Source: Pelargonium nanum
Lineage: Eukaryota; Streptophyta; Magnoliopsida; Geraniales; Geraniaceae
Assembly: GCA_036897485.1 (NCBI GenBank)
Contig: JAYMTF010001996.1
Coordinates: 1-20,165, forward strand
Length of the DNA: 20,165 bases
Direction of reading: 5' to 3'
The notes beneath the pieces are model-generated. The model had not been told where the DNA came from. It did no database searches and saw nothing but the letters and a program-made list of their open reading frames with translations. Position 1 is the first letter of the stretch. Each line of letters starts with the position of its first letter. The position numbers and the translations under genes were made by a program. This document shows positions 10,092 through 18,739 of the stretch, piece after piece.

Positions 10092-11066
10092 ATGGAAGAT
10101 GTCCGGAACGAGAATACTACGGAATCTAGCGATGGTTCAACTATAAATTTGAAGTTATGCCCTCGTCTTTTGATTCATGATAAGAAGAAGCAAATATTAT
10201 ACAACGTCTCAGAAGAACGTTATTGTTTGAAATCTATTTCTGGTATGCACAACACACGAATTTGTTATAGTAGCGGTTTTCATGAATGGATGGTGTTGGC
10301 AGATCTTGATTCTGAGTATCATTATCTTTTTAATATAGTTACACTGGACAAAATTGATCTCCCATCAACTCAATCTTTCACTTACGACCATTGTATTCTA
10401 ACATTGCCACCAACCGATCCTCGTTCTCATGTTTTGTTATTGAGTTGCGAATCTTCCAAAATTTTGTTCTGTCAACCTGGCGACACTGAATTTACCACGC
10501 AAGATGTCGAGGATTTTGAATACAGTGAGTCTATATGGTCAAAAGTAGATGAAAACAAGATTTATTGCGCAAGTTTAAATTTCGTTGGAGACGGTAAGTT
10601 AACCGTACTTGAGTTTATAGGTCCTAAAGTTATGAGGTGTACACATATGATACTGAAGAACAATTTTGATCCGTTACCGGTAGACATGCACATGATGCGC
10701 TTTTATTTGATTGAGGATGATGGCGGCGAGCTCTTTCTTGCTCACAAGATTATGTTGGGGTCTTCTTGCATAGAGGTTGATAGTTTTATTGTTTACAAAT
10801 TGGATCTTTCAAACAAGGAATGGGTGCAAGTGAAGAGTATAGGGGAAAGAACTATTTTTCTGCATGAGTTGAGCAGTAGTTTCTTGACTACGGAGCAAGA
10901 ACCTGGAGTCGAGCAAAATGCTATATACTTTATGTGCGACAGATGCCTATATGTCTACAGCTTGGAAAACCATACCGTCTCCTCTTCTTTGCCTTGTTCT
11001 ATCGTCTCTTTTTTCCCGGAAAGTACTGTTTGGCTACATCCTCATATAGTAGATAGGGTATTGTAA
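10092..11066 (+). CDS. DUF295-family (KIB-type beta-propeller) protein lacking an F-box
   Basis: An uninterrupted 324-aa frame begins with ATG 10092, the first ATG after a probable 5'-UTR intron. The protein starts almost directly in the DUF295 (PF03478) domain. LCPRLLIHDKKKQILYNVSEERY matches the first propeller strand region, and a GFHEWMVLADLD segment sits where the family's conserved GSSxGWL motif lies. Repeated Trp/Tyr-rich beta-strand blades follow (WSKVDENKIYCASL; YKLDLSNKEWVQVKSIGERTIFL). The typical late family motifs, a 'W..V..LG.R..FL'-like block, then 'N.IYF' and a closing W..P, are present as EWVQVKSIGERTIFL, NAIYFM and VWLHP. Family members usually carry an N-terminal F-box of ~45 residues and serve as substrate adaptors of SCF ubiquitin ligases. 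That module is absent here, so this protein may have another role or act as a competitor. Substrates are unknown. It lies head-to-tail with a full-length paralogue at 13213. Confidence 0.8.
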   Translation: MEDVRNENTTESSDGSTINLKLCPRLLIHDKKKQILYNVSEERYCLKSISGMHNTRICYSSGFHEWMVLADLDSEYHYLFNIVTLDKIDLPSTQSFTYDHCILTLPPTDPRSHVLLLSCESSKILFCQPGDTEFTTQDVEDFEYSESIWSKVDENKIYCASLNFVGDGKLTVLEFIGPKVMRCTHMILKNNFDPLPVDMHMMRFYLIEDDGGELFLAHKIMLGSSCIEVDSFIVYKLDLSNKEWVQVKSIGERTIFLHELSSSFLTTEQEPGVEQNAIYFMCDRCLYVYSLENHTVSSSLPCSIVSFFPESTVWLHPHIVDRVL

Positions 11067-11866
11067 TTTGTAGAGTTGAGCTTTTATAGTATGTTTACAT
11101 CTCTGGTTTTGCTAATCTTAGAGTCTTATTAAGGATTCTCATATCAATCATTTTCGAATTTGTTCATAGTACTTTAGCTAAGTGAAGTTGAGTTCATACA
11201 TACATCTCCTATCTTTATTTGCACTGTATATACATCATGGTTGTTAAAATGAGAGATTTGTATCGATCATGAATTGTTAGAACTATTTTTCTTAATCGTG
11301 AATCGCGTCAATGAAAATAAAAATGTATTGTTTGATTTGAAATTTCAGTATCACCAACATAGGTGTTGGTGCACTATGCCTAATTTCGACCATTGAAATA
11401 TCTCCTAAATTCGAGTACAAGAATTTGCAGTGACCAATAACAATAGTATATGAACAAAGTCACAAGAATAAGATAGTATACGTTGATTTCATGCATTTAC
11501 TGAACTAAACACCCCAATGTCATTATGGATAGTAGTATATGGGCTTGGTTTCTGGGTTGGGCTTGGGCTTGAAATATTTAATTTTAATTTGTAACATATC
11601 TGACAAAACATACTGAAATAGTATCTGATAGAGCGAAACAGTTAAATATTCTAAAAAATATCAAATCTTCAAGGTACTATGCAAACTTTAACTAAATCTT
11701 AACTTGTTATCAAAGCAAGAGCTCGCAAATTGAATGAGAATGACTGCAATTTGCTGTATGCAAATCCGAGAGACTGCCGCCGCTCTAAAATAAAGAGCAG
11801 TTGTAGCCGAACAAAAATTCCAACCGACTCTTAAAACAGCATAGAGAAAATCTCAAATCTTAATAT
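11067..11866. other. Intergenic, no gene seen
   Basis: This is the downstream region of the first DUF295 gene. It contains an 8-bp perfect hairpin (CACCAACA at 11352, TGTTGGTG at 11364, loop 4) and a GGGCTTGGGCTTG tract near 11561. There is no open reading frame of note and no recognised RNA gene. Confidence 0.6.
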
Positions 11867-12780
11867 TTAATTAGTTCCATACCCTCTGGACTTGCTTGAA
11901 TTTTAGACTTGGCCTTTACTTAGAGTATATGCTATTTTAGAACCCCGAACTTATCAAAACTTGCAACTTGGTCCAACCAACATGTTATAACCGGTTATCA
12001 ACAGACACGACATCGCATCCGTCCACGTCATCCTCCTCTCCTAACAAACTTGAAACACATCGTTTTGCTTGTTTTTGGTTTTGTGTCAGATACTCAAGAT
12101 TTGCAGCTATCTGAGTCGACTCAGCGTGTTCACCGGAGTTGGGCCGCGAAACCCAACTCCGGGCAATCGGACGACGGTGACACGAGACCCATCGGCACTA
12201 TAAGCCACTCCGCTCTCCGTTCTCCGCCCCTCTGTCCATCGCTACAAGGAGTTCAGGTATTGTCACAATCTGTCTCATCCAATTTATGAAAGCAATTGAA
12301 TGGCGATAATTAAACTGATGGAGAGGAGGGTTTTCAGGTATTCAATGGCAGTGAATGTGATAGACTGATAGGTTGTGCATATTCAGACGTGCAGGCTGCT
12401 GACGTGGCTTATCAATTGGCCACCGGAAAATGATTTATCGGAACCAACCATCTCCGGTATCATGTGGATTTCTTTTTGGATCAGGCAAGTTCAATTTCAA
12501 CTTCAAGTTCATGTTCTTGGCTAGAGCTATTGGCTTATTATTTAATTGTTAATTGTTAATTATTATTATTATTATCATAGCTAGATATGCAAGCAGGCTG
12601 ACGTGGCGAGGATTGCAGACGCGTACGGATGCAATGATGTGTCTGTTGGTAGCCGGATATAGCAGGTTGGTTGGATCAAATTGTAAATTTTAGTAAGTTC
12701 AGGGTTTTAAAATAGCAAATATTCCTAAATAAGGGTCAAGTCTAAAATTCAAGCAAGTCCAGGGGTGTGAAATTAATTAA
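11867..12780. mobile_element. Non-autonomous TIR element, Mutator-like, ~0.9 kb
   Basis: The two ends are long inverted repeats of about 160 bp (left ~11867-12027, right ~12620-12780). A 25-bp block is perfectly inverted (11886-11910 against 12738-12762), and the rest remains alignable through CCAACCAAC and CAACAGACAC with substitutions. The outer tips both read TTAATTA. No transposase frame is present. Long TIRs with a short non-coding interior are typical of non-autonomous Mutator-like elements, but I could not define a clean 9-bp target duplication, so the superfamily is inferred. The interior is GC-richer than its surroundings (12130-12245) and has a direct repeat of GCAGGCTG..ACGTGGC (12391 and 12593). 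Confidence 0.8.
12133..12162. repeat. Perfect 11-bp hairpin inside the TIR element
   Basis: CCGGAGTTGGG (12133-12143) and CCCAACTCCGG (12152-12162) are perfect inverted repeats around an 8-nt loop, in the GC-rich core of the element. Confidence 0.85.
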
Positions 12781-12845
12781 CCCTTTAAAATTAAGTTTTT
12801 TATTTTATTTAATTTTTTCATTAAAAATAGAAAGAAAGAAACAAA

Positions 12846-13040
12846 AGAGTTTCCTAAATTAAAAAGGAAATATATACAAGATTTATTATAATAGGAAATT
12901 ATATTCGCACAGTAAATTCTAAATCATATTTCTAAAAGGAAAGAACTTCAGTACATATACAAGTTTTCAAGCTCTTAATCTTAATTCGTATCAATCTTCA
13001 GAACTAAGGAAGGAGAAGACAAGAAGCATAGCTACACGAT
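12846..13040 (+). promoter_or_regulatory. Promoter and 5' leader of the second DUF295 gene (homologue of 9719-9970)
   Basis: This block aligns with the promoter of the first gene (see that entry) and starts about 65 bp after the right end of the TIR element. The TATA equivalent is degenerate (CATATACAAG near 12955). A probable 5'-UTR intron follows (GT at 13088, AG at 13197, 110 bp), matching in position the one proposed for the first gene. Confidence 0.7.
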
Positions 13041-13212
13041 TCTTCAGAACTCAAGGAAATAACACATTAACACCCTTAAATTTTTAGGTTTGTCTTCTTC
13101 AATTTTTTTTAAATATTTTTGTAGAAGAATCTGTATAGCTACACGAATATCAATATGTTTCGTTGAAATAACTAAGAATGTGTGTACGTATTTGCAGAAT
13201 TCCAATATATTC

Positions 13213-14367
13213 ATGGCTGCAACAATTGAATCATCAGACAAAGATGACGAGCATCTTATCTACAGAAGATCATCACCATCATGGTCCGACCTTGTACCAG
13301 AGTTGGTTATGCTAATATTGTCAAAGATGCACGCACAAGATTCATTCGTCTTCCGTCACTTAGTTTGCAAATCTTGGGATTTAGTAGTCACTGCCTCGCT
13401 ACAACAATCATCCCGCGTCACTCGACCTATAAATATGCTTCCTAATCCCCCATGTGGAGTACCCTACGTAGCGGCCTTATTTGGGAATGTGTGCACGTTT
13501 TATCATCCGTTGATTTATAATTGCATTCACCAAATGCCCATCGAACAAGAATTATCCGGTGCACGAATCGCCTTCTCAAAGTATGGCTGGCTACTTCTAT
13601 ACAAAAACTTATGCGACATATTTTTATGTAGTCCCCAACACAATGCCACAGTTAAACTTCCAAATCTTAATAGCGAAGCTCGTCTAGTGACCTTCTCCTC
13701 TCACCCAACTTCTTCAAATTTTTATATCGTTGCAGTTGAGAGGGATGGGAGAAGTTTTGCAATTATTAAACGCGGTGAACTGCATTGGACCGAACATAGA
13801 TTTACGAAGCCATTTTTATTATCAAATTGTAATCCAGTGATCATCAACGGGAAGTGCTACTGTTTGAGTGTGGGAGGAAGTATTTTAGCATTTGATCCTC
13901 ATTGCGAAGACTCTAATGTTGTGTGGACTGTTTTTCCCCATCCCTTTGAATACGTAGATGTCAACCAACTCGAATACTCTGACATTCATCAAAGTTTTCT
14001 GGTGGACAGAGACAATGAGCTAATACGAGTGATAGTGCAAAAAGATGGGGGGCGTATTCATGTTTCCAAATGGAACCATCCGAAGAGAATTTGGTCACCG
14101 GTGCGAAACTTGGGAGATAAAATGCTCTACCTTAGCTATGGAGGCTCCTTCGCAGAAAAGGCCGTGTCGAAAAGAATGGAAAACAAGATTTACTTCTCCA
14201 AAATCCTCGGCAACAATTGCATTTTCTATTCTCTCACATCTAAGAGGTACCACTCTTTTTGTTCTACTTTTTCAAGTAAAAATCATTACCACGTAAAAGA
14301 TTTACGAAACTGTGCATGGATTCAACCTACATCTTCACTTCATGGCGACATAGACTTTACATGGTGA
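13213..14367 (+). CDS. F-box / DUF295 (KIB-type) protein, presumed SCF adaptor
   Basis: The protein is 384 aa from ATG 13213. The frame remains open upstream to ~13090, but no ATG occurs there, and a likely 5'-UTR intron acceptor (TTTGCAG) lies 15 bp before the ATG. Residues ~22-60 are an F-box (SWSDLVPELVMLILSKM, then FRHLVCKSWD), which in the family binds SKP1 of an SCF ubiquitin ligase. The rest is the DUF295 domain: ARIAFSKYGWLLLY corresponds to the GSSxGWL motif, followed by FLCSPQHNATVKLPNL (NP..LPP), the NPVIINGKCYCLSVGGSILAFD blade, WSPVRNLGDKMLYLS, ENKIYFSK, and a C-terminal CAWIQPT. The length is normal for the family. No truncation or frameshift is seen. DUF295 proteins form large, fast-evolving, tandem families in plants; targets are mostly unknown. 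Confidence 0.88.
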   Translation: MAATIESSDKDDEHLIYRRSSPSWSDLVPELVMLILSKMHAQDSFVFRHLVCKSWDLVVTASLQQSSRVTRPINMLPNPPCGVPYVAALFGNVCTFYHPLIYNCIHQMPIEQELSGARIAFSKYGWLLLYKNLCDIFLCSPQHNATVKLPNLNSEARLVTFSSHPTSSNFYIVAVERDGRSFAIIKRGELHWTEHRFTKPFLLSNCNPVIINGKCYCLSVGGSILAFDPHCEDSNVVWTVFPHPFEYVDVNQLEYSDIHQSFLVDRDNELIRVIVQKDGGRIHVSKWNHPKRIWSPVRNLGDKMLYLSYGGSFAEKAVSKRMENKIYFSKILGNNCIFYSLTSKRYHSFCSTFSSKNHYHVKDLRNCAWIQPTSSLHGDIDFTW

Positions 14368-15343
14368 AAAAGTAGAAGTGTTGGATGATTTTATGATGTG
14401 AATTGTTTAGTTCAGTTGACAATACATTATGCTATAAGGAATGTAATTTAATTACTTTTAACATTTTTTATATCTACAACACATTTAATTGAATTGGCTA
14501 TATTGTTATGTTGATATGTACTATTAATTTATTTTGGTTTCTAGTTTTCTTTGTATTATTGAATGCCTTGTAGTAATCAAAGTAAATATTCCTCTAAAGA
14601 AAGGCTTTGTTACAAATAGGAGCAAACAATAGCACAGTAACAGCAACTAGCAACAAAGCAAAAACTTAATGAACAATCACAACAAATAATGTGTTGTCCC
14701 ATAACTCACAATACACACATTTCAAGCTTCTAATCAGAAATCACAATCATTAAAAACACATATGCAAAGAAACAAACATTTGGTATTCCATGAACGACTC
14801 AACATAATCTCTCTTCTTCAATCGTTTCCTTAAGAAAAACTCTGAGTACCACAATATGTGGAAAACTTGTAAATTTTCAGCAAGCTCTATACACGTGGGA
14901 ATTGAAAAAAATGAAGAAACATATAACTACATTACAATAAACTATCAACAGCAAACGTCACTTCGTCTTTGTCAAAGACTAAGCCTTTAATTTATGTTTA
15001 TAATAAACTAGCTAACATATCAGATTGGAAGCATATTAACGTAAGAATGATAGAACTGTGTGTGTGTGTGTTTTTTTTTTTTGGAAGACTGAAGAGGACC
15101 AAACTCTTGTAATTGTAATAAAAAGAATGCATGTTTTGAATATTTTGAACATTTTGAACTCCCGTAATTGTATAAAAGACACAGGATCAAGCAATGCACC
15201 AAATCGGAGCCACAAGCAAAAAACTCAGATTAAGTACAATAGGGCACTACATAATATCTCTTGGACTGGCGTAACAGTTTATGACAATAATTTTTTATGT
15301 TCTAAGAATAACTATTAATTCAACATTATAGTAATGTGTTTAC
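14368..15343. other. Intergenic region, with a GT/T-rich microsatellite at 15057-15083
   Basis: No gene is supported. A (GT)n run followed by about twelve T (minus strand: A-run then CA repeat) lies near 15057-15083. If the minus-strand exon fragment to the right is transcribed, this could be its 3' flank, but no signal proves it. Confidence 0.5.
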
Positions 15344-15419
15344 CTTTTCAATGACATACTTGAAAAATTTGCTCTCCGAACCTGCAGATTCCTAGTGACC
15401 TGCTTGTGTTGCCTCCCTT

Positions 15420-15906
15420 CTAGGTCCACGACTCCAGTGTCCGTTCCCTGCAAGTGAGGGGGAGAATATATTAACGTATCCCGCATTAAAATAATGTGAA
15501 GTTTGAAAACATACTTCACGTTCTTTAAATGTGTATTCCTTAACAATATAATCATATGATAATATAAATTGAACCAAACTTAATGTAGAATATATACCTG
15601 ATGGGAAGATCTCTCTCTAACAGTTTTTGAAGTACCTAAGAAAGGAAAAAGGAATGGAAAAAAAGGTAGCCCGTTAATAAACTTGAACAAACAGATATTA
15701 ATAATAACAAGTACCTTCAAAGTTCCAATCCAAGCTGTCCGTCCTCTTGAAAAATTGATCGAACTGTCGAAGTGAGGTTTGCCGTATGAAACACTCAGAG
15801 AACAAGATTCATTAAATTCAACCACAATAGTATTTTCAAGGTTATTAAGACTCTTAACTAAACATGAAAATGAGTAGAAGTCAAGAACATCAAGCTCAAG
15901 GTCAAG
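15420..15906 (-). pseudogene. Three exon-like pieces of an unidentified gene
   Basis: On the minus strand a 192-nt open segment (15906-15715, 64 codons, no stop) runs from an AG acceptor to a GT donor. A 38-nt piece (15635-15598) follows, bounded by TTTCTTAG and GTATAT. A third piece starts at 15447 after a CACTTGCAG acceptor and reaches a TAG at 15422-15420. Joined, they encode about 85 residues with a regular amphipathic pattern, including NNLENTIVVEFNESCSLSVS, a GKPHFD stretch, SRGRTAWIGTLK and LQKLLERDLPIR. I do not recognise the family. No start codon or upstream exon could be found before the hairpin and retroelement to the right. It is probably the 3' end of a truncated gene, though a real gene with unrecognised upstream exons is possible. 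If exon 3 is read on without regard to the stop, its donor would be at 15343. Confidence 0.45.
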
Positions 15907-16035
15907 CTAACTGTGAGAGTGACTTCAACATCACAATGGTGCTGTTAGAGTTCTTAATGCCCAAAAATGATATTGGATTTTGAAACTATGCTAATGAGAA
16001 GCTTGGAAAAAATTAACACCACAATGTTATTAACT

Positions 16036-16085
16036 TATTATGGATAACAGGTTGGTGATGACAGACCAACCTGTTATCCATAATA
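16036..16085. repeat. Perfect 21-bp inverted repeat with 8-nt loop
   Basis: The arm 16036-16056 (starting TATTATGGATAACAGG) and the arm 16065-16085 (ending CCTGTTATCCATAATA) are exactly complementary over 21 bp, with loop GATGACAG. It lies between the minus-strand exon fragment and the left end of the gypsy relic. No transposase or longer TIR accompanies it. Confidence 0.95.
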
Positions 16086-16154
16086 GGATCTTGGGACCAA
16101 TCACCAATATTAGGCATTTACACAAGCATCTTGAGTGCAAACGATAGAACAAAA

Positions 16155-17004
16155 TTCTGATCTAAACCAAATCATTTTTCTTCAATCTGAGTTGTTTGAG
16201 GTTAGTGTTTGAGAAACTGAGGGAAAACAAGTTGTTTGCAAAGAAAAGTAAATGTGAGTTTGGGATAAAACAGGTAGAGTACCTTGTCATGTGATTTCCA
16301 ATCAAGGAGTGTCCACTAATCCTTCTAAGATTGTTGCTATGTTGAATTGGCCCCAACCTACCTCTGTTAAAGCCTTGAGAGAATTTCTAGGCTTGACAGG
16401 CTATTATAGAAGATTTATACAAGGGTATGGAGCTATAGCAAAGCCTCTCACTGAACTACTTAAGAAAAATAGGTTTCAGTGGAATGAGGCAGCACAAAAG
16501 AGCTTTGAAAAGTTGAAAAGTGTTATGACTACTACACTTGTGCTAGCTCTACCCAATTTTGACCTACCTTTTGTCTAGGAGACTGATGCCAGTGAAGTGG
16601 GAATTGGAGCAGTGCTGATGCAAGCTGGTAAGCCAATTGCCTTTATGAGTAAGGCATTGGGGGCTAAGGGAGCTAAAATGTCAACCTATGAGAAGGAGTT
16701 GATGGATGTAGTAATGGTTGTGCAAAAATGGAGGCACTACTTATCTGAGCATCCATTTGTGATGAGAACTGACCACCAGAGCCTGAGATTTTTGATGAAG
16801 CAGCATGTTACCAACATGGTCCAGCATAAGTGGTTGTCAAAGCTTATGGGACTTTAGTACACTATTGAGTATAAGAGAGGGGTAGAGAACAAGGTTGTTG
16901 ATGCTCTATCTAGGCTCCCTGAGGCTTGTTGTCAAGCCATTTCTGTTGTGGTGCCCCAATGGTTACAAGAGGTGGAGGCTAGTTATGAGGGAGATTTGGT
17001 GTGA
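16155..17004 (+). pseudogene. Gypsy reverse transcriptase C-end and RNase H, broken
   Basis: The first part (to ~16283) carries the RT thumb-side motif KLFAKKSKCEFG. A one-base loss at ~16283-16288 shifts the frame, after which HVISNQGVSTNPSKI and FLGLTGYYRRFI (RT thumb/connection) follow. The RNase H domain shows ETDAS (first Asp), TYEKELMDVV (Glu), RTDHQSL (Asp) and DALSRL (last Asp), so its catalytic residues are still visible. In-frame TAG codons interrupt it at 16576-16578 and 16855-16857, and the frame ends at TGA 17002-17004. It belongs to the polyprotein that would continue into the integrase at 17001 in another frame. Confidence 0.85.
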
Positions 17005-18104
17005 TCAAGATCAATGGGAAAGTGTATTTGGGGTCTAACAAGGGTATAAGGAGCAAGGTGACTCAATTGTTGCATCAATCCTCAGTGGGGGAACACTTAG
17101 GCATCAAAGCTACTCAGAAAAGGGTCCAGGCTTATATCTATTGGCCTTTGATGATGAAGGAAGTGGAGTCAATGGTCAGAAATTGTGAAGTGTGTCAGAG
17201 ATGCAAGACAGAGAACGTAGCATATTCAGGTTTGCTTCAACCACTTACTGTTCCCTCAAAACCATGGCAACACATTGCCATGGATTTCACAGATGGTTTA
17301 CCTAAATCTATGGGATATGACAGTATAATGGTGGTAGTGGATAGGTTTTCAAAGTATGGGCACTTTGTGCCTCTAATTCACCCCTATAGTACTATTCATG
17401 TAGCCAAGGCCTTCTTAGACAATATCTACAAGCTTCATGGAACTCCTGAGTCTATTGTGAGTGACAGGGACAGGATTTTCATTTCTGGGTTCTGGCAGGA
17501 GCTATTTAGGCTCATTGGTACTCAACTATCTCTCTCTTCTGCTTATCATCCACAAACAGATGGGCAGACTGAGAAGTTGAACCAATGCTTGGAAAATTTC
17601 CTCAGGTGTATGACACACCAGAGCCCTAAAAACTGGCAGAAGTGGTTGAGTCTAGCAGAATGGTGGTACAACACTAACCATCACAGTGCTCTCAAGATGT
17701 CTCCATTTGAGGCTTTATATGGTTATAAGGCACCTCAACTAGCAATCAAGGAAATTGACACAAAGGTAGCTGCAGTTGAAGAATTTCTGAAGCAAAGAAA
17801 CCATATGTTGGAATTGTTGAAAGAGAATCTACAATCAGCTCAGAACAGAATGAAGATACAGGAAGATAAGAAGAGATCAGAGAGGTCATTTGAAGTTGGT
17901 GATTGGGTCTACCTTCGATTGCAGCCATATAGTCAGACCACCATTGCTCTGAGAAGAAACCTGAAACTTAGTGCAAAATACTATGGCCCTTACCTGATTT
18001 TGGAGAAGCTGGGTACAGTAGCATACAAGTTGAAGCTACCTAAAACATCCAGAATCAACCCAGTCTTTCATGTAAGCTTGTTGAAGAAAAGATTGGGACA
18101 TTAG
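17001..18104 (+). pseudogene. Gypsy integrase (zinc-binding, DDE core, GPY/F module)
   Basis: An open frame of 367 codons lacks an ATG at its left edge because it is the middle of a polyprotein. It holds the HHCC zinc-binding domain (HQSSVGEHLG ... CEVCQRC, about residues 26-70). The DDE core follows, with MDFTDGLP (first Asp), VSDRD (second Asp) and HPQTDGQTEKLN (Glu). The GPY/F module comes next (KYYGPYLILEKLGTVAYKL, then HVSLLKK). Integrases insert the element's cDNA into the host genome. This domain is the best preserved part. The frame ends at a TAG (18102-18104), but coding similarity continues in the same frame, so the stop is a lesion rather than the natural end. Confidence 0.9.
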
Positions 18105-18311
18105 CATTCTTTGCAGACAACTCTTCCTCAGGTCACAGAAGAAGGGCAACTCAAAGTGGCTCCCATTGCTATATTGGACAAGGGTCTGGTCAAAAGAAAC
18201 AACATAGCAGTGCCTAGAGTGTTGGTTCAGTGGTCCTATTCTTCTCCAGAAGATGCTACGTGGGAAGATTGGGCTTTTATACAAAGCCAGTGGCCTGATT
18301 TTCATCCTTGA
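18105..18311 (+). pseudogene. Chromodomain end of the gypsy polyprotein
   Basis: This continues in the same frame as the integrase after the TAG at 18102. The segment AILDKGLVKRNN, then VLVQWSYSSPEDATWEDWAF, matches the chromodomain that plant chromoviruses carry at the integrase C-terminus. It guides insertion to marked chromatin. The usual aromatic and WED residues are visible. It ends at TGA 18309-18311, the probable natural stop. Confidence 0.8.
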
Positions 18312-18340
18312 GGCCAAGGATGTGGATAAGAGGGAAGTAT

Positions 18341-18736
18341 TGCTATGCCTCCAAGGTAACATCAGAGTTCAAGAAGGAAGAAGAAGGAAACGAGGTCGTT
18401 AGGTATTAGTGAGTCAGTTGTGTTTAGCTTAAAACGCTGTCGTTGAGTTTGTTACAGTTTAGTTAGCTATACTGTGTCGTTTTATGAGTTTTGGGGTTGC
18501 TTAATTGTCAAGTTGCAACGGTTAGTGACAGGTCAGCATGGCTGTTAGCAAAAGAGGGAAATTGTAGAGAAATGATTCATTCAGGATTAATGAGAATTGT
18601 GCTGCAAAGCTTGGCTCTGAGCAGTTCTTGATTGTTGTCAACGAATTGCTAGGGTTTGATAACCAATTTGTGTGAATCTGTGTGTGTGAGTCTTGTGTTC
18701 TGTGATCTCTGTGTGTGATTGTGAGAGAGAGTCACA
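18341..18736 (+). repeat. Probable 3' LTR of the gypsy element
   Basis: A purine tract (AAGAGGGAAG, ~18328-18337) ends 3 bp before TG at 18341, as expected for polypurine tract and LTR start. The segment is non-coding, ends in a GT-rich stretch and CACA at ~18733-18736, and is followed at once by LINE ORF1 sequence. With no 5' LTR to compare, both ends are estimates. Confidence 0.45.
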
Positions 18737-18739
18737 GCA

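Larger units (their letters stand above)
16150..18736 (+). mobile_element. 5'-truncated Ty3/gypsy chromovirus retrotransposon
   Basis: The order RT end, RNase H, integrase, chromodomain, then a probable 3' LTR identifies a plant chromovirus (Ty3/gypsy). Gag, protease, most of RT and the 5' LTR are missing. The left edge is ragged: RT-like sequence (after a degraded 'ILIY' strand) becomes recognisable around 16155. Multiple stops and at least two frameshifts make the copy inactive. Its parts are described in the following entries. Confidence 0.88.

Noticed and set aside
12050-12289. 79-codon frame inside the TIR element
   Set aside because: Starts without an ATG at its left edge, has no known domain, and lies over the hairpin. 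It may be captured sequence but is not supported as a gene.
13090-13212. N-terminal extension of the second DUF295 protein
   Set aside because: No ATG in this stretch. A likely 5'-UTR intron acceptor precedes the ATG at 13213, and the F-box starts at the normal distance from that ATG.
15058-15318. 86-codon plus-strand frame starting in the GT repeat
   Set aside because: Begins in a microsatellite and T-run, with no domain and low-complexity content.
16036-16085. MicroRNA precursor
   Set aside because: A 21-bp perfect stem with an 8-nt loop is shorter than plant MIR foldbacks and lacks flanking lower stem. Kept only as an unexplained hairpin.
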